DNA of 64,000 nt from Elmis aenea (Eukaryota > Arthropoda > Insecta > Coleoptera > Elmidae): assembly GCA_947652605.1 (NCBI GenBank), contig OX393578.1, forward strand, positions 56,427,415-56,491,414, written 5' to 3'. A program made the position numbers and the translations under genes. The notes beneath the pieces were generated by a model. That model was not told the origin of the DNA. It was given only the letters and a program-made list of their open reading frames with translations, and did no database searches. Positions 25,331-36,790 of the stretch are shown piece by piece; within the stretch, counting starts at the first letter, position 1; the number at the start of each line of letters is the position of its first letter.

Positions 25331-25865
25331 CGTGGCCGGCCTTAAGCACATTCCACCGATTCCCTCGCCTAGGGCCCCGCGCTTAAAGGGGCCCCGCGTT
25401 CAAAAAATAAAAAATATAAATACAATGCTTATTAATAGCATAGAAACAAAAAGCAATTCTCTACCATATCACATAAAAAAGTTATTGTTCAATAGTGAAA
25501 TACTAAACTTAATAAATAAACTATACCACAGTAATATAATAGATTATTTATCAAATATTATCATCAAATCAATTAACAAAAGCTTTCGTGAAATAATTCC
25601 AGTTGAAACGTTTACGGAAACGCAAAAAGTGAAGCAGAATCTTTGGCTACTCAAATGAAAGATTACAAATTCTTGTTATCTTAAGTTTTCTGGCATGATT
25701 TGCTTTTCCAAGTGAACTTAGTAAGCAAAGAATTACAAAGTGAAACCTCAGATCTGTCTTCGGGAATACTCACTTTTGAAAAATTGTGCAAATGGCTAGA
25801 GTGTATCGAGAAAAAGGTTTTAAAGATGTATTAATCGGGCCCCGTGCTTACTAGAGCCGGCCCTG
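25331..25865 (+). mobile_element. small decayed hAT element
   Basis: The reverse complement of the right end begins CAGGGCCGGCTCTAG and the left end CGTGGCCGGCCTTAAG, an imperfect terminal repeat. The flanks are CCTGTGGT and CCCGTGGT, a 7/8 match for an 8-bp duplication. Inside, about 25,690-25,800 translates to WHDLLFQVNLVSKELQS, resembling the DUF4371-type hAT transposase. Frames are broken. Confidence 0.75.
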
Positions 25866-25873
25866 CCCGTGGT

Positions 25874-26643
25874 ATGCTATTTAGACACAACTTGTTATCA
25901 GTTGCAGAAACCTTAAACACTAAAAATCATAAACATGACTTAATTATTTACTTTATTTAAACATATCAACGTATTCCTATTCATCCAAGTTAGGCAAGAA
26001 ACCGCTTTTCTAATTTTACAACAAATATGTTTACTTGGTCGTGATGTTAATTATTTAATTAAAATTGTTGATTATCCCAGAAAAATCATTAATCGAAGAA
26101 AAATTGTCGTGTGAGTATGTAAGTTTAATTATGCAATGAAAGTAGTTGCAATTTTGTTGGCATTGGGACCAAAGTGCAATGTGCAAGATTTGAATAATTT
26201 TAGAATAAAACTGTTTGAAATTTAAATAACTAACAAGCATTTGCTGAGTGTTATCATCTATGATACATAAAGATCGAATGAAATGAAGTACAGATGGTGT
26301 ACAAATGCAAACGATAGTGTATGTTGATTCGATACATTTTTTAATTATTTAAGTAATCCTTGTATTAAGATAAATATACTTAATTTTGTTTAAGTATTTC
26401 TTGTCAAAGTGTAAAATCAGTTTAAAGACTTCCGTTTCTTTATAAACTTCAGTCTTATTTATTTAGTAATATAAATAAGGGTGCAAATGATCAAGAGGAG
26501 GGAGACTTTAAATTGGTGTTGCACTTACACAAAAAAAAATACTCAGAAAAGAAGATAAGAATATCTTATTTATATTTTTAGAAAAAAAAATTCTGAAAAG
26601 TTACTTTAATTTTCTGCATTTAACATAAATGTACATAGTATAG
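25874..26643. other. AT-rich intergenic DNA
   Basis: No exon or element ends recognised. Confidence 0.45.
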
Positions 26644-26645
26644 TA

Positions 26646-28566
26646 CAGTGAGCTCGCGTTATAAGCAACCCACGATATAAGCAACTCGCGTTATAAGCAA
26701 CACTTGATATAAGCAACTATCGTATCAAAGTACACGATATAAGCAACTGTCAGTGTGACAGTTAAAAATACAATATCTAAAATACTATTGCAGATATAAC
26801 AATGAAATTTTGTATCTGAGCGTTATGGTATTTTTCGGATTCGATGGAAATATTAAGGTTGCAATGCGACTTCCGGTTCAACCGGAAACGGACTAAAACT
26901 TTGAAATTTTGAATAGAACATCTGTATATTTTTACATTTTTGAATTTGTCTTAAAATTTACTTTAATAAATGTAAAAGGTTATATGGGTCTAAAGTTAAC
27001 AGTTTTCAAAATATTTACATTTTTACGAAAATTGTGAGTGATATAGTACTTTTTTTTTAACATTCAGGTTATTTAAAAGGGCAGTAAAATATCGTGTGAA
27101 ATCTAGATTAACAATAGATTTTTTAACAATCATTTTATTTTTAGGAGATTATTAATATACAGCGTCATTCAAAAAGTCTGCAACGAATCGAAAAGTTTTT
27201 TATTATTTTTTCTCAGAAAATTGTATTCTTCATAAAAGTTGGTGCATGGTCTAAAACTAATTTTAAGATAAAAAAAGTTCAATAAAAAATCATATGACAC
27301 TAGATATTAGTGATTTTTGAAATATTTTAAGAGATACAAAAAAAATTATGGACAGAGTTTTTAAAAATCCCAAAATAAGGCTAGATTCAAATTTTGACGG
27401 TCAAATTTCAATTTTTATTTTTTAAGAAATTTTAACATTCAAAAAGTCTGCAACAAATGGAAAATTTTATTTTTATCGAAAAAAGTTATTAAGAATCTAA
27501 AAACCGAACTAGTTTTAAATTCTGAGGGTTAAATTCTAATTTTTATTTTTTAAGAAGTTTCAACATTTAAAGTCTGCAACAAATGGAAAATATCCTGACT
27601 TTTTATTCAACTTTTTTTCATCTTAAAATTAGTTGTAGACCATGTATGTACAAACTTTACCAAAAATAAAATTTTCTGACAAATTGATAATAAAAAATGG
27701 TTCTATTTGTTGCACTTTTTTAATGTTTAAGTTTCTTAAAAAATAAAAATTAGAATGTGACGATCTAAATTTAAATTTAGGCTTATTTTTAGATTCTAAA
27801 TATTTTTTTTAAATATTTTTTTTTTGTTTCTCTTAAAATAAGAGCACTTTATTCTTGCAAATATTTCAAAAAGTCGCTAAAATCTAGCGTCCTATGATTT
27901 TTTATTGAACTTTTTTCATCTTAAAATTAGTTTTAGACCATGCACCAACTTTTATCAAGAATAAAATTTTCTGAGAAATCAATAATAAAAAAATGTTCAA
28001 TTTGTTGCAGACTTTTTGAATGACTCTGTATAATAATATAATAAACTAGTAGGTTAAAGTACAAAATTTTTTTGGCTTTATATAATTTACCAAACACCAT
28101 AAGTTCAATTTATGATTGTCGGTGGAATTAGCACACGGTATAATAGTACCTAACTCGTTGCTTAGTTATTTTTCTCCCGGGAATATTTTTTTTACGTGTA
28201 TGAACAAGAGTTTTGTCCGGTAAACACTTGTAAAATAAGGCCGTTTCATCCGCTCTGTATACTTGCCATGAAATCACATCATATTTTTTTATTTGAGAGA
28301 TGTATAAGTACATAGATCACGACTAAAGGTACGTGGCACGCGCGTATTTCGTTTGACATAGGTATGTACAGATCACCATAGCAACGCGACAACGATCGCG
28401 TTATTATGGTGTAAACTTTTATTTTTAGTTTTGTAACTAAAAACAAGATTTATTTATGTTAAAAATCGAATCATTTCTATTTCTATCATATAAGCAACTC
28501 TCACGTTATAAGCAACTTTTAGATCGGAATTGGCCGCCGTTAGTTGCTTATAACGCGAGCTCACTG
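26646..28566 (-). mobile_element. Tigger/pogo-like transposon with subterminal repeats
   Basis: The ends are long inverted repeats, CAGTGAGCTCGCGTTATAAG on the left and its mirror on the right, each next to a TA dinucleotide, the Tc1/mariner target. ATAAGCAAC is repeated several times just inside the left end and three times near the right. Minus-strand 28,313-28,130 translates to VYRADETALFYKCLPDKTLV then NIPGRKITKQRV, the first catalytic Asp region of Tigger/pogo transposase. Most of the coding region is missing and a palindromic element is inserted at 27,160-28,028. Confidence 0.85.
27160..28028. mobile_element. palindromic (foldback-like) element nested in the Tigger copy
   Basis: Begins CAGCGTCATTCAAAAAGTCT and ends with AGACTTTTTGAATGACTCTG. 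It is flanked by TATA on both sides (27156-27159 and 28029-28032). The arms stay complementary far inward (GGTGCATGGTCTAAAACTAA pairs with TTAGTTTTAGACCATGCACC). Internally the ends recur as AAAAAGTCTGCAACAAATGG. About 870 bp with no coding frame. Confidence 0.85.
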
Positions 28567-28568
28567 TA

Positions 28569-29065
28569 TATTCCTTTTAAAATTGCTCACAGCGGATTAA
28601 GAAGAGGCAGAACTAAACGAAACAAATGCACAATCTCCGTCTCTTTCTTTAAATATTATTTGTGTTTACAATGAAATTTGTAATCTAATTGAAGGCGGAT
28701 TCATGAAGATTATTGCAAGCAGTCGAAATTTGATCCCTAATTATAGGTTCAATAAGGTTTAATTTGGGTTCTTGGGTAAAAGAAAATTAATATCTGTATC
28801 AGTGTTTCCCAAAAGTTTTTGCTTGTAAACAATTATAATTTAAAATCTATTATAGCGTATATAAGGTAATAAGCTTTTAGCGAGAACTTGTTTAGAACTG
28901 CAGCATTATGGTCATTATGCTCAAAGAAAAGCAATTAGGAAGATGTGGTATGCGATTATGATTTTAGGTGTTGTGCCATACAAATCATTTAAGGTTTATA
29001 ATCCAAGATTGTGTATGTACGTGGGTTGTTCCAACTGCTTAAGCCGATATGAGAAGTCTTATATG
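28569..29065. other. intergenic between Tigger and hAT copies
   Basis: Nothing recognised. Confidence 0.45.
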
Positions 29066-29073
29066 GGATATAC

Positions 29074-29931
29074 CAGGGGTGGCCAAACTTTTAGACGTTA
29101 GGGGCGACTTTTGAGAGAAAGTGTACCCGCGGGCGACTACGTTTTTTCTAAGGTACTTACGAATTGGTGTTTTTTAAGGCCTTTTCAAGTATTTGCAAAT
29201 CGATGACTTTTTTTAGAAGATACTTACGAACTGTGTCTTTTTTTATGAAATTTTAGATACTACTTACGAAATGATGACGTTTTTTTCTAAGAGACACAAA
29301 CTGGTGAAGATATTTTACTATGTCTACTATAAAATTATCTATAAATAACTTTTTTCTAGCACTGGTTCTGAATTTTAAAAAGTTCAAAAAATACAGGAAA
29401 AAAAGAAAATTATTGTTCTACAATTGTATTAAAATAAATGAAAAGCAAATTTCACAAAAAAAAACAAAAACAATAGATTGTTTTATTTTGATGACACTTG
29501 GTAATGCATAGTTTTGACCAGTTTGTCAAAATTTGGCTCGTATGAACTTAAACTAATTCTTAAACACAATTCCAAATGTAGATCAGATAATTGTGTCCTA
29601 TGTTTAGTTTTTATCCCATTTATGAAGGAAAATGCTAATCTTGCAAATATGTCGAACCAAAAAAGGCATTGAAGTATGCAACAACTCTCCAAATATTTGG
29701 ACATTTATCCCTGCTTATTAATTTCCAGACGCTTTCATTTGAAGCCATTGATTTTAAATGTGTATTTTGTGGATCTATTATTTGCAGAAAATATTTTGAA
29801 TTATTTTTTTTATTCAAATACGTTCTGAATTTATCACTATAATTTGTCAATTTTTAAGTCAACTTTACGGGCGACTTCCAGAGGCATTGCGGTCGACCAG
29901 TCGACCGCGGTCGACGTCTTGGCCACCCCTG
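29074..29931 (-). mobile_element. hAT element with perfect 8-bp target duplication
   Basis: Termini CAGGGGTGGCCAAACTT and CTTGGCCACCCCTG are inverted. The target duplication GGATATAC is present at 29066-29073 and 29932-29939. The minus strand encodes a transposase C-terminal remnant including KHRTQLSDLHLELCLRISLS, typical of the GTF2IRD2/ZBED-like hAT dimerisation region. The rest of the transposase is missing or frameshifted. Confidence 0.9.
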
Positions 29932-29974
29932 GGATATACTATAGCTAAACACATTTTTAAAATCTTTATCTTTT

Positions 29975-31262
29975 ATTTTTATTTAGTCATGAGTCCTTCT
30001 ACTGTTAGGTGTAGGACTGTTGAGTTGTGTTGTGCTGACTTTTTCCCATGTTTTTATGTCTTGTGCTAGCCTTTTTATGTCTTTCCATTTGATGCTTCTA
30101 TGCGTCTTGCCAGGTTTTTCTCGGTCTACCTCTTTTGTTTTTTCCCTGAGTTCTTGCTTCATAGGCTTTTCTGGTTAACCTTTCTTTTTTCATTCTATAA
30201 ATGTGACCCAACCATCCCAGCTGCCTTTCTTGTATTTTTGTTTCAACTGAGTTGATCTTTTATTGTCCTCTGTATGTTTCATTTCTGATTCTATCTGTTT
30301 TGGTTTTTCCTTGGATTTTTTTAGAAATCCTGTTTCTGCTGCATTCACTCAGCCACTATTTTTATTTGTGTGTGTCCACGTTTCACTTCCGTATAAAAGT
30401 GCCGATTTAACTACCTTTTTGACCATTTCCACTTTTATTCTTTTTTGGGACTCAATTTCCAAAAAATGTTGTTTTTAACTGTTAAATATTCTTCCCACAT
30501 TTCCTGTCCTTTCGCTTATTTTCTTATCCATTCCTCCATTTTTCGCTATGATCATTCCTAAATATTTAAAGCTATCAACCTAAGCTCTTTTAAAGGGATA
30601 TTATGCCCTTTGTTTTTTGTTGTAACGATCATAGTTTTAGTTTCTTGGTATTTATTTTCATATTAATTTTTTCCAATTTCAGGTTTAGAGTTTCTAGATT
30701 AGGTTGCAGATTTTTTCTGTTTCCGCGACTAAGACCATGTTTTCTGTTTATTTTTTCCATTTTCCAGTTGCCTAGGTGAAACGGTCTCATTTTTTTTTAC
30801 TTCTTTAATTACCTGATCTATAACTACTGAGAATAATAATGGACCGAGCACGCATCCTTGTTTTAAGCCCTCTTTTGTTTCAAACTCTTCCGATTCTTCA
30901 TTTTGTGTTCTTACAATACTTACCGCTTTTTCTTACATGGCTTTTATTATGGCGATTGTTTTTTTTCTATTCTCCTCCTTCTTAGACCCCTCCATACGTC
31001 TTTCCTTTTGATTTTATCGAATGCTGTTTCCAGGTCTATAAAACATAAATGTCTATCCTTGTTTTTTGTTAAGTTCTATTCGATTGTCTGTCTTAACATA
31101 AAGACTGTGCCTTGTGTACTCCTTCCTCTTCTGAAACCGTATTGGGATTCTTCTAGTGTGCTTTCTATTTTTTCTTTTAATCTGCCTTTAATGGAAGATA
31201 CTGGCATGATACTGGCAAGAGTAATGACTCTTGCCAGTATTTTCCCTGGTACACTCATTTTT
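29975..31262 (-). mobile_element. 5'-truncated non-LTR retrotransposon (element A)
   Basis: Minus-strand translation, in broken frames, shows reverse transcriptase blocks QYGFRRGRSTQ, FIDLETAFDKI and GCVLGPLLFSVVIDQ, then a C-terminal tail with [13 protein letters not shown]. The 3' end (low coordinate) is AGTCCTACACCTAACAGTAG-AAGGACTCATGACTAAAT, which can fold as a bulged hairpin. The flanks share a near match of about 17 bp (CATTTTTAAAATCTTTAT near 29,953; CATTTTTAAATCTTATAT near 31,256). Clade not assigned. It lies about 230 bp upstream of hydrolase 3. Confidence 0.85.
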
Positions 31263-31498
31263 AAATCTTATATAATTTAATTGTTAGAAAACACTTAATT
31301 TAGCCTAAAATATTGCTGGCGAAGTTTACTGCTTTGAAAACAATTAGTACGACAAAAACATGTACTGCTTTGTTAAAAGTTGCCAAGAAGTTAAAATCTC
31401 AACCCAAAAATAGACCTTGCATAAACAATGATAAAAATTCTGAGGAGAATCTATTACGTCCTATTTTTTTAGAATCATAGAACGAATCCACCAACAAT

Positions 31499-32567
31499 AT
31501 GTTTACTTCAACTTGCAACAATTTATTAAGGCAATCTAGTCAAGTTTTAACAAAAGCAATACGATTGGCGTCCACCTGTGAAGAAATTAGAATCCCCGTA
31601 CCGTGGGGCCATGTTGCTGGCAAATGGTGGGGTCCACAAGATAAAAGACCCATACTAGCACTGCATGGTTGGCAGGTAAATTCATGCGAATTTCATTTCA
31701 CCCAATATATTTCAACAAAGCGTTTTTTAGGATTCATGCGCCACATTTGATAGATTAACGCAGCATATATCTGAAGATATAGGAGTTTTAGCGATAGATC
31801 TACCAGGACATGGGCTGTCTTCCCATCTCCCACCTGGGATATTTTACGATATCATGAGCAATTCAGTGTTAATAAAAAGACTTCTAGACTACTTCCAGTG
31901 GCGCAAAGTTTCTTTACTGGGGCATTCCTTGGGCGCTATAACCTGCTACACTTACTCGCTTCTATACCCAAATTCCGTCGATTTTTTAATATGCTTGGAT
32001 GAATTTCAACCGCATTCGCCACAGAACAACCCAATAGAAAAATGCACGAAAATCGTAGACGACTTCTTAAGATACGACGCCCTGTACAACAATGAAAAAG
32101 AACCGCCCAGCTACACGATCGAGCAAGTTACAACGAAAGTATTCGAGAGTTTGCGAAACTCCGTGAAAATCGAACACTGTCATGACCTCGTACAGAGAAA
32201 TATCCGACCTTCCGGAACCGAGCCCGGCAAGTACTATTTTTCGCGAGATCCCAGAGCTAAAACTTTCCCCATGTTCCTGTGGGGGGTGAAAGATATTATC
32301 GACAGCGCTCACAAAATCACGTGCCCCGTGCTCTTTTGCAAGTTTAGCGATAGTCCCTATTATGATGGCAGATCGTTGACTGACAGTGTGATCGCGATCA
32401 TAAAAACAGCGAGTGAAGATTTTCAATTTCGCATCGTTCCTGGCTCACATCATGCGCACGTGAATAATCCCCAGGATGTTGCGGAAGTAATTAATTCGTT
32501 CATCGCAAAACACGATGTAGAAGATAGAAAAACAGGAAGTGTCCAGCATGAAATCGAGTTGAAATAA
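31499..32567 (+). CDS. SERHL/kraken-like alpha/beta hydrolase 3
   Basis: Exons 31499-31675 and 31731-32567, phase 0 junction after HGWQ, 337 aa. IPVPWGHVAGKWWGP, HGWQDSCATFD, LPGHGLSSHLPPG and GHSLGA (Ser125) are all present; the histidine motif is GSHHAHVNNP. The N-terminus ends KAIRLAST, again like a mitochondrial presequence. An acceptor (TTTTTTTAG) lies 27 nt before the ATG. AATAAA at 32631-32636. By eye it groups with hydrolases 4 and 5 (IFYDIM/EVM/DVM after LPPG, and FQWRKVSLLG shared with 4). A solitary truncated non-LTR element sits just upstream. Substrate unknown. Confidence 0.93.
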
Positions 32568-32699
32568 TAATTCTATAAATCTCACAATATTTATATTAAC
32601 TAAACTACAACTTTGTACAGAATATGTTTAAATAAACGTGTTGAGTTATAAATTAACGTTGATTTATAGTTTCGTTACCGTTTTGATTAAGCTGATAGA

Positions 32700-33114
32700 A
32701 AGAGTTGGAAAAAACGCCCAGAACTCTGGCAAAATGGTTTTATTCTGCATCAAGCCAATGCTCCTTCGCACATAGCTTTCTCCGTGAGATAGTTTTTGGT
32801 TGAAAAACGGATTGCAACACTGAAACATCTTCCCTGTTCCCCTGATTTAGCACCCTGTGACTTCTTCCTTTTCCAAAAATAAAATCTGTGCTGAAAGGAA
32901 CCCGTTTTGAGTCATTGGAGGGTGTTAAGAAGAAAACATCACAGCTGTTAAAACAGTTATCAGAAAATGAACTGCAACACGCCTGCGACCAGTGGAAAAT
33001 AAGAATGGGTCGATGTGTAAATGCCAATGGGGACTACTTTGAAGGAAACAAACAATAAATTGTAAATAAATATCCTTTTTTGAGCCAGTCCCGTTATTTT
33101 ATAGACAGACCTCG
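32700..33114 (+). mobile_element. mariner transposon, C-terminal fragment
   Basis: The plus strand translates in broken frames to a mariner transposase C-terminus: HQANAPSH, HLPCSPDLAPCDFFLFQK and WKIRMGRCVNANG-like residues. It ends in GTTATTTTATAGACAGACCT then CGTA, a typical mariner terminal repeat at a TA. The 5' part is absent. Confidence 0.82.
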
Positions 33115-33134
33115 TATCATACAAAAATTGTTTC

Positions 33135-33975
33135 CAGATAAAAATATGAGGACGGGATGAATTTATTCCGGCTTAAAAAAAAAGTAGCAAAATCTTTTCG
33201 ACATAGTCTTCTTTTAGCTCACTACTTATCTATTCCAGCGATACTCAAAAGCCTTTTTGTCGTCCTCATAGGCCAGTCCAATTCCTCGTAATAGGAGTTT
33301 GTGACAGGAATCGCTTTGAAATCCAACGCGTACTTTTCATTGACTTGAAATTTTTTCATGTTCGAAAACAAACTGAAGTCCAGCGGGGTCAAGTCTGGCG
33401 AGTAGGAGGCATAGGAATGCAAATCGAAGCCCAGGTGATTAATTTTAGCCCAACACAATAGCAGATTTGTGACATGGCGCATGATCCTGGTGGATATTTT
33501 CTTCGCTAGTGCGGGTCATTCCTCGCGAATTTTCTGGTACAGCTGATCAAGTAAGTTGGCTTAGGACTCTCCGTTTATTATTTTACCTCTTTCAAGATAA
33601 TCAACCAAAAACATTCATTTAGCATCCCAAATTACCATCGCCATAGCCTTCTCGGACGATGGAGCCGCTCTGGCTTTCTTCTGAGCTGCTTCGTCTCTCG
33701 TTCTCTGTTGTTTTGACTATTGCATGGGCTTCGATGGGTAAAGGGAAATCCTCGATGAATAATCGGCGCAAAAAGTCGCTTAAACAACGCCATGCACTGC
33801 ACAGAAGTGGTCATACGATTGAGTTTTTGTTCCTAGGGGAGCAATAGTCGAACTCATCCCGTGGATAGCTTTCTCATGCCGGAAACTCGGCATAATATGC
33901 TCTTTCGAAATGCCCACAGCCCCAACTAACTCGATTAACTTCGTTTGACGATCGTCCAACACAATTACATGCACT
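33135..33975 (-). mobile_element. second, frameshifted mariner copy
   Basis: Minus-strand frames read HVIVLDDRQTKLIELVGAVG (helix-turn-helix region) at about 33,970-33,900 and GFDLHSYASYSPDLTPLDFS with KKFQVNEKYA at about 33,425-33,300, the end of the DDD catalytic domain. It is from another mariner group than its neighbour and in opposite orientation. Several frameshifts and stops make it inactive. Confidence 0.8.
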
Positions 33976-33979
33976 TTTA

Positions 33980-34838
33980 GACCATTTCCTTAGAAGAAGC
34001 CGTATTAGATCCTGCAGTAACCATAAAACTTGGGCCTTTTTTGCATGAAGGTCCCTTTTAATCTAAGATAAGTTTAAATGAAATGAAATGAGCGTTTTTA
34101 TACTAGCTTCAATTGAATTATTATATTGACAAACCCGTAAGAGTGTGCTGTGGCGTCAATGAGCTTTATTTATTGATATATTCGATATACGAAAAAAAGT
34201 TAGTTTGTGTCTTATTTATTTAAGTAAAATAATTAAGTTCCAACTTTAAAGCAACAATATTTGATTGTATGAGAAACATTCGTCTCTTTAATTTTGTTTC
34301 TAGTCTAATGTATGCGCATTTAATGGTAATTGATTTCCTTTATTGACTGCCAACCGCTGATAAAATCGGAGTTGTACACGATAAACTCAACGTACTTAAG
34401 TTGTTTTTTTTGTAGATTATGCTATTTACAAATGGATTAGATAAAGAAATGATATTTTAAAATTACAATTCTTGCCAACTTTTGTGTGTAAATTGGTAGT
34501 CAGTACTTTAAAATTACCTGTCAGTTCCTTACAATTTTTTTTTATTATATCGATTGGTTTGGTGTACATATTTTTCATAAAATAAATTTTTAATTTTCAA
34601 AAATGAGAGTTATTTAAGCGATAAGAATTGTCTATTAATTTTAAACAACTACTTCATACAAAACACAAACATTTGACAGGTAATAAATTACTTGTTTATT
34701 TAAGAGAAAATAAAATACAAATACTGGGATGTAAAAAAGACAGCTGTGTTTTGAATTTAATGAGCAAGCCTGAAAAATTCTCATGCCTTCGACGAAATCA
34801 TTTAAAGGTTGATGTACGAAGTCACACGAATTTAAACT
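33980..34838. other. intergenic upstream of hydrolase 4
   Basis: AT-rich; no exon recognised. Open frames near 34,630-34,950 run into transposon sequence and have no family resemblance. Confidence 0.45.
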
Positions 34839-34925
34839 ACGGGAGACCGGGGATGAAAGGAACACGGTTAGGTTGTAACAGTGCATATAATTTCTTTAAT
34901 TTTTGTTATACGTCGCCCAAAGCCC
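34839..34925. mobile_element. fragment of the GGGGAGACCGGGG element
   Basis: GGGAGACCGGGGATGAAAGG, ACACGGTTAGGTTGTAACAG and the following TTTCTTTAATTTTTGTTATA match the 5' ends at 20,391 and 23,554. The fragment breaks near 34,925, about 380 bp before hydrolase 4. Confidence 0.8.
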
Positions 34926-35003
34926 AAAGTTTCTTTTCTAAACTGCAAATATGACAAATGCCCTCCAATTTGATTTTCGCAAACGAGACTAAAAATTGTT
35001 ACT

Positions 35004-35113
35004 ATCTTCGTTCCCGGGTTTGGAACCGCGTCTTATTGATTTGTGTGACGTTTCGACCATTCTATACGTCACACAAATCAAGAAGACGCGGTTCCAAACC
35101 CGGGAACGAAGAT
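35004..35113. repeat. 48-bp near-perfect inverted repeat
   Basis: Left arm 35004-35051, right arm 35066-35113, spacer 14 bp. The arms contain CTTCGTTCCCGGGTTTGGAA and CGCGTCTT; the only mismatch I see is near the inner third. It is GC-richer than its surroundings. No coding potential and no clear target duplication. It lies about 170 bp before the acceptor that precedes hydrolase 4, probably within a 5' intron. Confidence 0.88.
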
Positions 35114-35307
35114 TGTAACATGGACGATAGCCGCGAAAGCCTGAAGAATAAAAAAGAGACTAAAAATTGTATGCGAACAACTTTAATTAAATCGATTTAG
35201 ATTAACTGTGGCAATAATATCATCAAAAATAACTGCTAATCGTCTAAAACCATTTAAAACTGCATACTTTTTTTCGTTGCAGGATCATAACTTATGAATC
35301 ACCAAAC

Positions 35308-36373
35308 ATGTTTAGTTCAAAATTTAGTAACATTTTACATGGATCCCATAAGGCTTTAAAACATTCAAAAAAAGCATTTTCTACGTATGAAGAAGTAAGA
35401 ATTCCAGTGCCATGGGGTTATATAGCTGGAAAATGGTGGGGTCCCCGAGATAAAAGACCAATTTTGGCGTTACACGGTTGGCAGGTATATCCAACACCAC
35501 ACAAGCAATTTTATCACATAACACAAATACTTTTTTCAGGACAATTGCGCCACGTTTGATAGACTTGTGAAACATATGCCCCAAAACATAGGATTCTTAG
35601 CGATAGATTTGCCAGGACATGGACTGTCCTCCCATCTTCCACCTGGAATATTTTACGAAGTCATGAATAATACAGTGTTAATAAAAAGACTCCTGAACTA
35701 CTTCCAGTGGCGCAAGGTGTCGTTACTGGGGCATTCCTTGGGCGCCATAACCGGCTATCTATATACACTTCTATACCCTAACAGCGTTGATTTTCTAGTT
35801 TGTTTGGACAGCTTTCAACCCCACTTGCCGCGCAACAATCCTGTAAAGAACTTAACGCAAATCTTTGACGATTTCCTGAAATACGACGAATTTTATACGC
35901 AAGGCAAGGAACCTCCGAGTTACACAATGGAAGAAATAGTGTCCAGGGTATACATAGCCATGCAAAAGGCCCCGAAATTAGAATACTGCCACTACGTAAT
36001 ACAAAGAAATGTTAAACCCTCGAGCACCGATCCAACAAAGTATTATTTTGCGCGAGACTCCAGAACCAAGCCAAATCCCTTATTTCTTTGGGGCGTTCAG
36101 GACATCATCGAAACCGCTCATAACATCATATGTCCAGCGATCTTCTGCAAGTGTAGCGAAAGCCCGTATTACGATAGCAAGCCGCTGTTTGAAAAAGTTG
36201 CGGAAATAGTCAAAAAAACTAGCAAGGATTTTCAATTCCACGTAGTACCGGGCACACACTATATGCATTTAAATAATCCTGAAGTTGTTAAAGATTTGAT
36301 TAGAACTTTTGTGGCCAAACATGACATTGAAGACAGACAACAAACGTGTATTGAAAATATAATAGTAAAATAA
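35308..36373 (+). CDS. SERHL/kraken-like alpha/beta hydrolase 4
   Basis: Exons 35308-35484 and 35540-36373, phase 0 junction after HGWQ, 336 aa, the shortest of the five. IPVPWGYIAGKWWGP, HGWQDNCATFD, GHSLGA (Ser125) and GTHYMHLNNP are present; in the last motif the second His of the usual HH is Tyr, so the first His would have to be catalytic. Lys-rich, acid-free N-terminus ending KKAFST. An acceptor (TTTCGTTGCAG) lies 25 nt before the ATG; an out-of-frame ATG sits between them. An AATAAA-like string overlaps the stop. Most similar to hydrolase 3 (shared FQWRKVSLLGHSLGAIT). Substrate unknown. Confidence 0.93.
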
Positions 36374-36431
36374 AAATAAATTAGCAATAGCTTTGGTTTT
36401 CTGTTGTGTGAAATACCCTCTTGACACTTAA

Positions 36432-36592
36432 TTTTTTTCTTCTTCTTCTCCTCCCCCCTCCTCCTTTTCCCCCCTCCTTCTCCTCCCCTTTCTCCGCCTT
36501 CTCCTCCCCTTTCTTCTCCTTCTCCTCCCCTTTCTCCTCCTTCTCCTCCCCGTCCCCCTCCTCCTCCACCTCCTTTCCTTTTCGCTTTTAGC
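36432..36592. repeat. polypyrimidine minisatellite (TTCTCCTCCCCT)n
   Basis: About 150 bp of nearly pure C/T on the plus strand, built from TCTCCTCCCC and TTTCTCCTCC blocks. Its complement reads as a Glu/Lys/Gly repeat open frame, a by-product of composition. It lies just after hydrolase 4 and could form triplex DNA (inference). Confidence 0.9.
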
Positions 36593-36790
36593 TAATATCA
36601 CCACATCACCTGCAAAGGCTAATTTGTGTTTTGTTTACATTATTTAATTAGTTTATCCAGAAGAATTATAAAGATTAGTGGACTTAATGTGCCTCCTTGT
36701 CCTACTCCCACTGTTAAATTCCTGGAAACTGCTGTTACGGGTTCGCACATAATTTCTACTACTCTTATAAACTCTTGAGAGTTTGACACT
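36592..36790 (-). mobile_element. non-LTR reverse transcriptase fragment
   Basis: The minus strand translates to VGVGQGGTLSPLIFIILLDK and then LAFAGDVVI, the conserved palm region of a non-LTR reverse transcriptase, with Gly in place of the first Asp of the FADD motif. Degenerate, with no recognisable ends. Confidence 0.75.

Noticed and set aside
25326..25658. 110-residue open frame
   Set aside because: It starts in the terminal repeat of a hAT element and is part of its decayed body.
36381..36569. Glu/Lys/Gly-rich open frame on the minus strand
   Set aside because: It is the complement of the polypyrimidine minisatellite, is purely compositional, and has no family resemblance.
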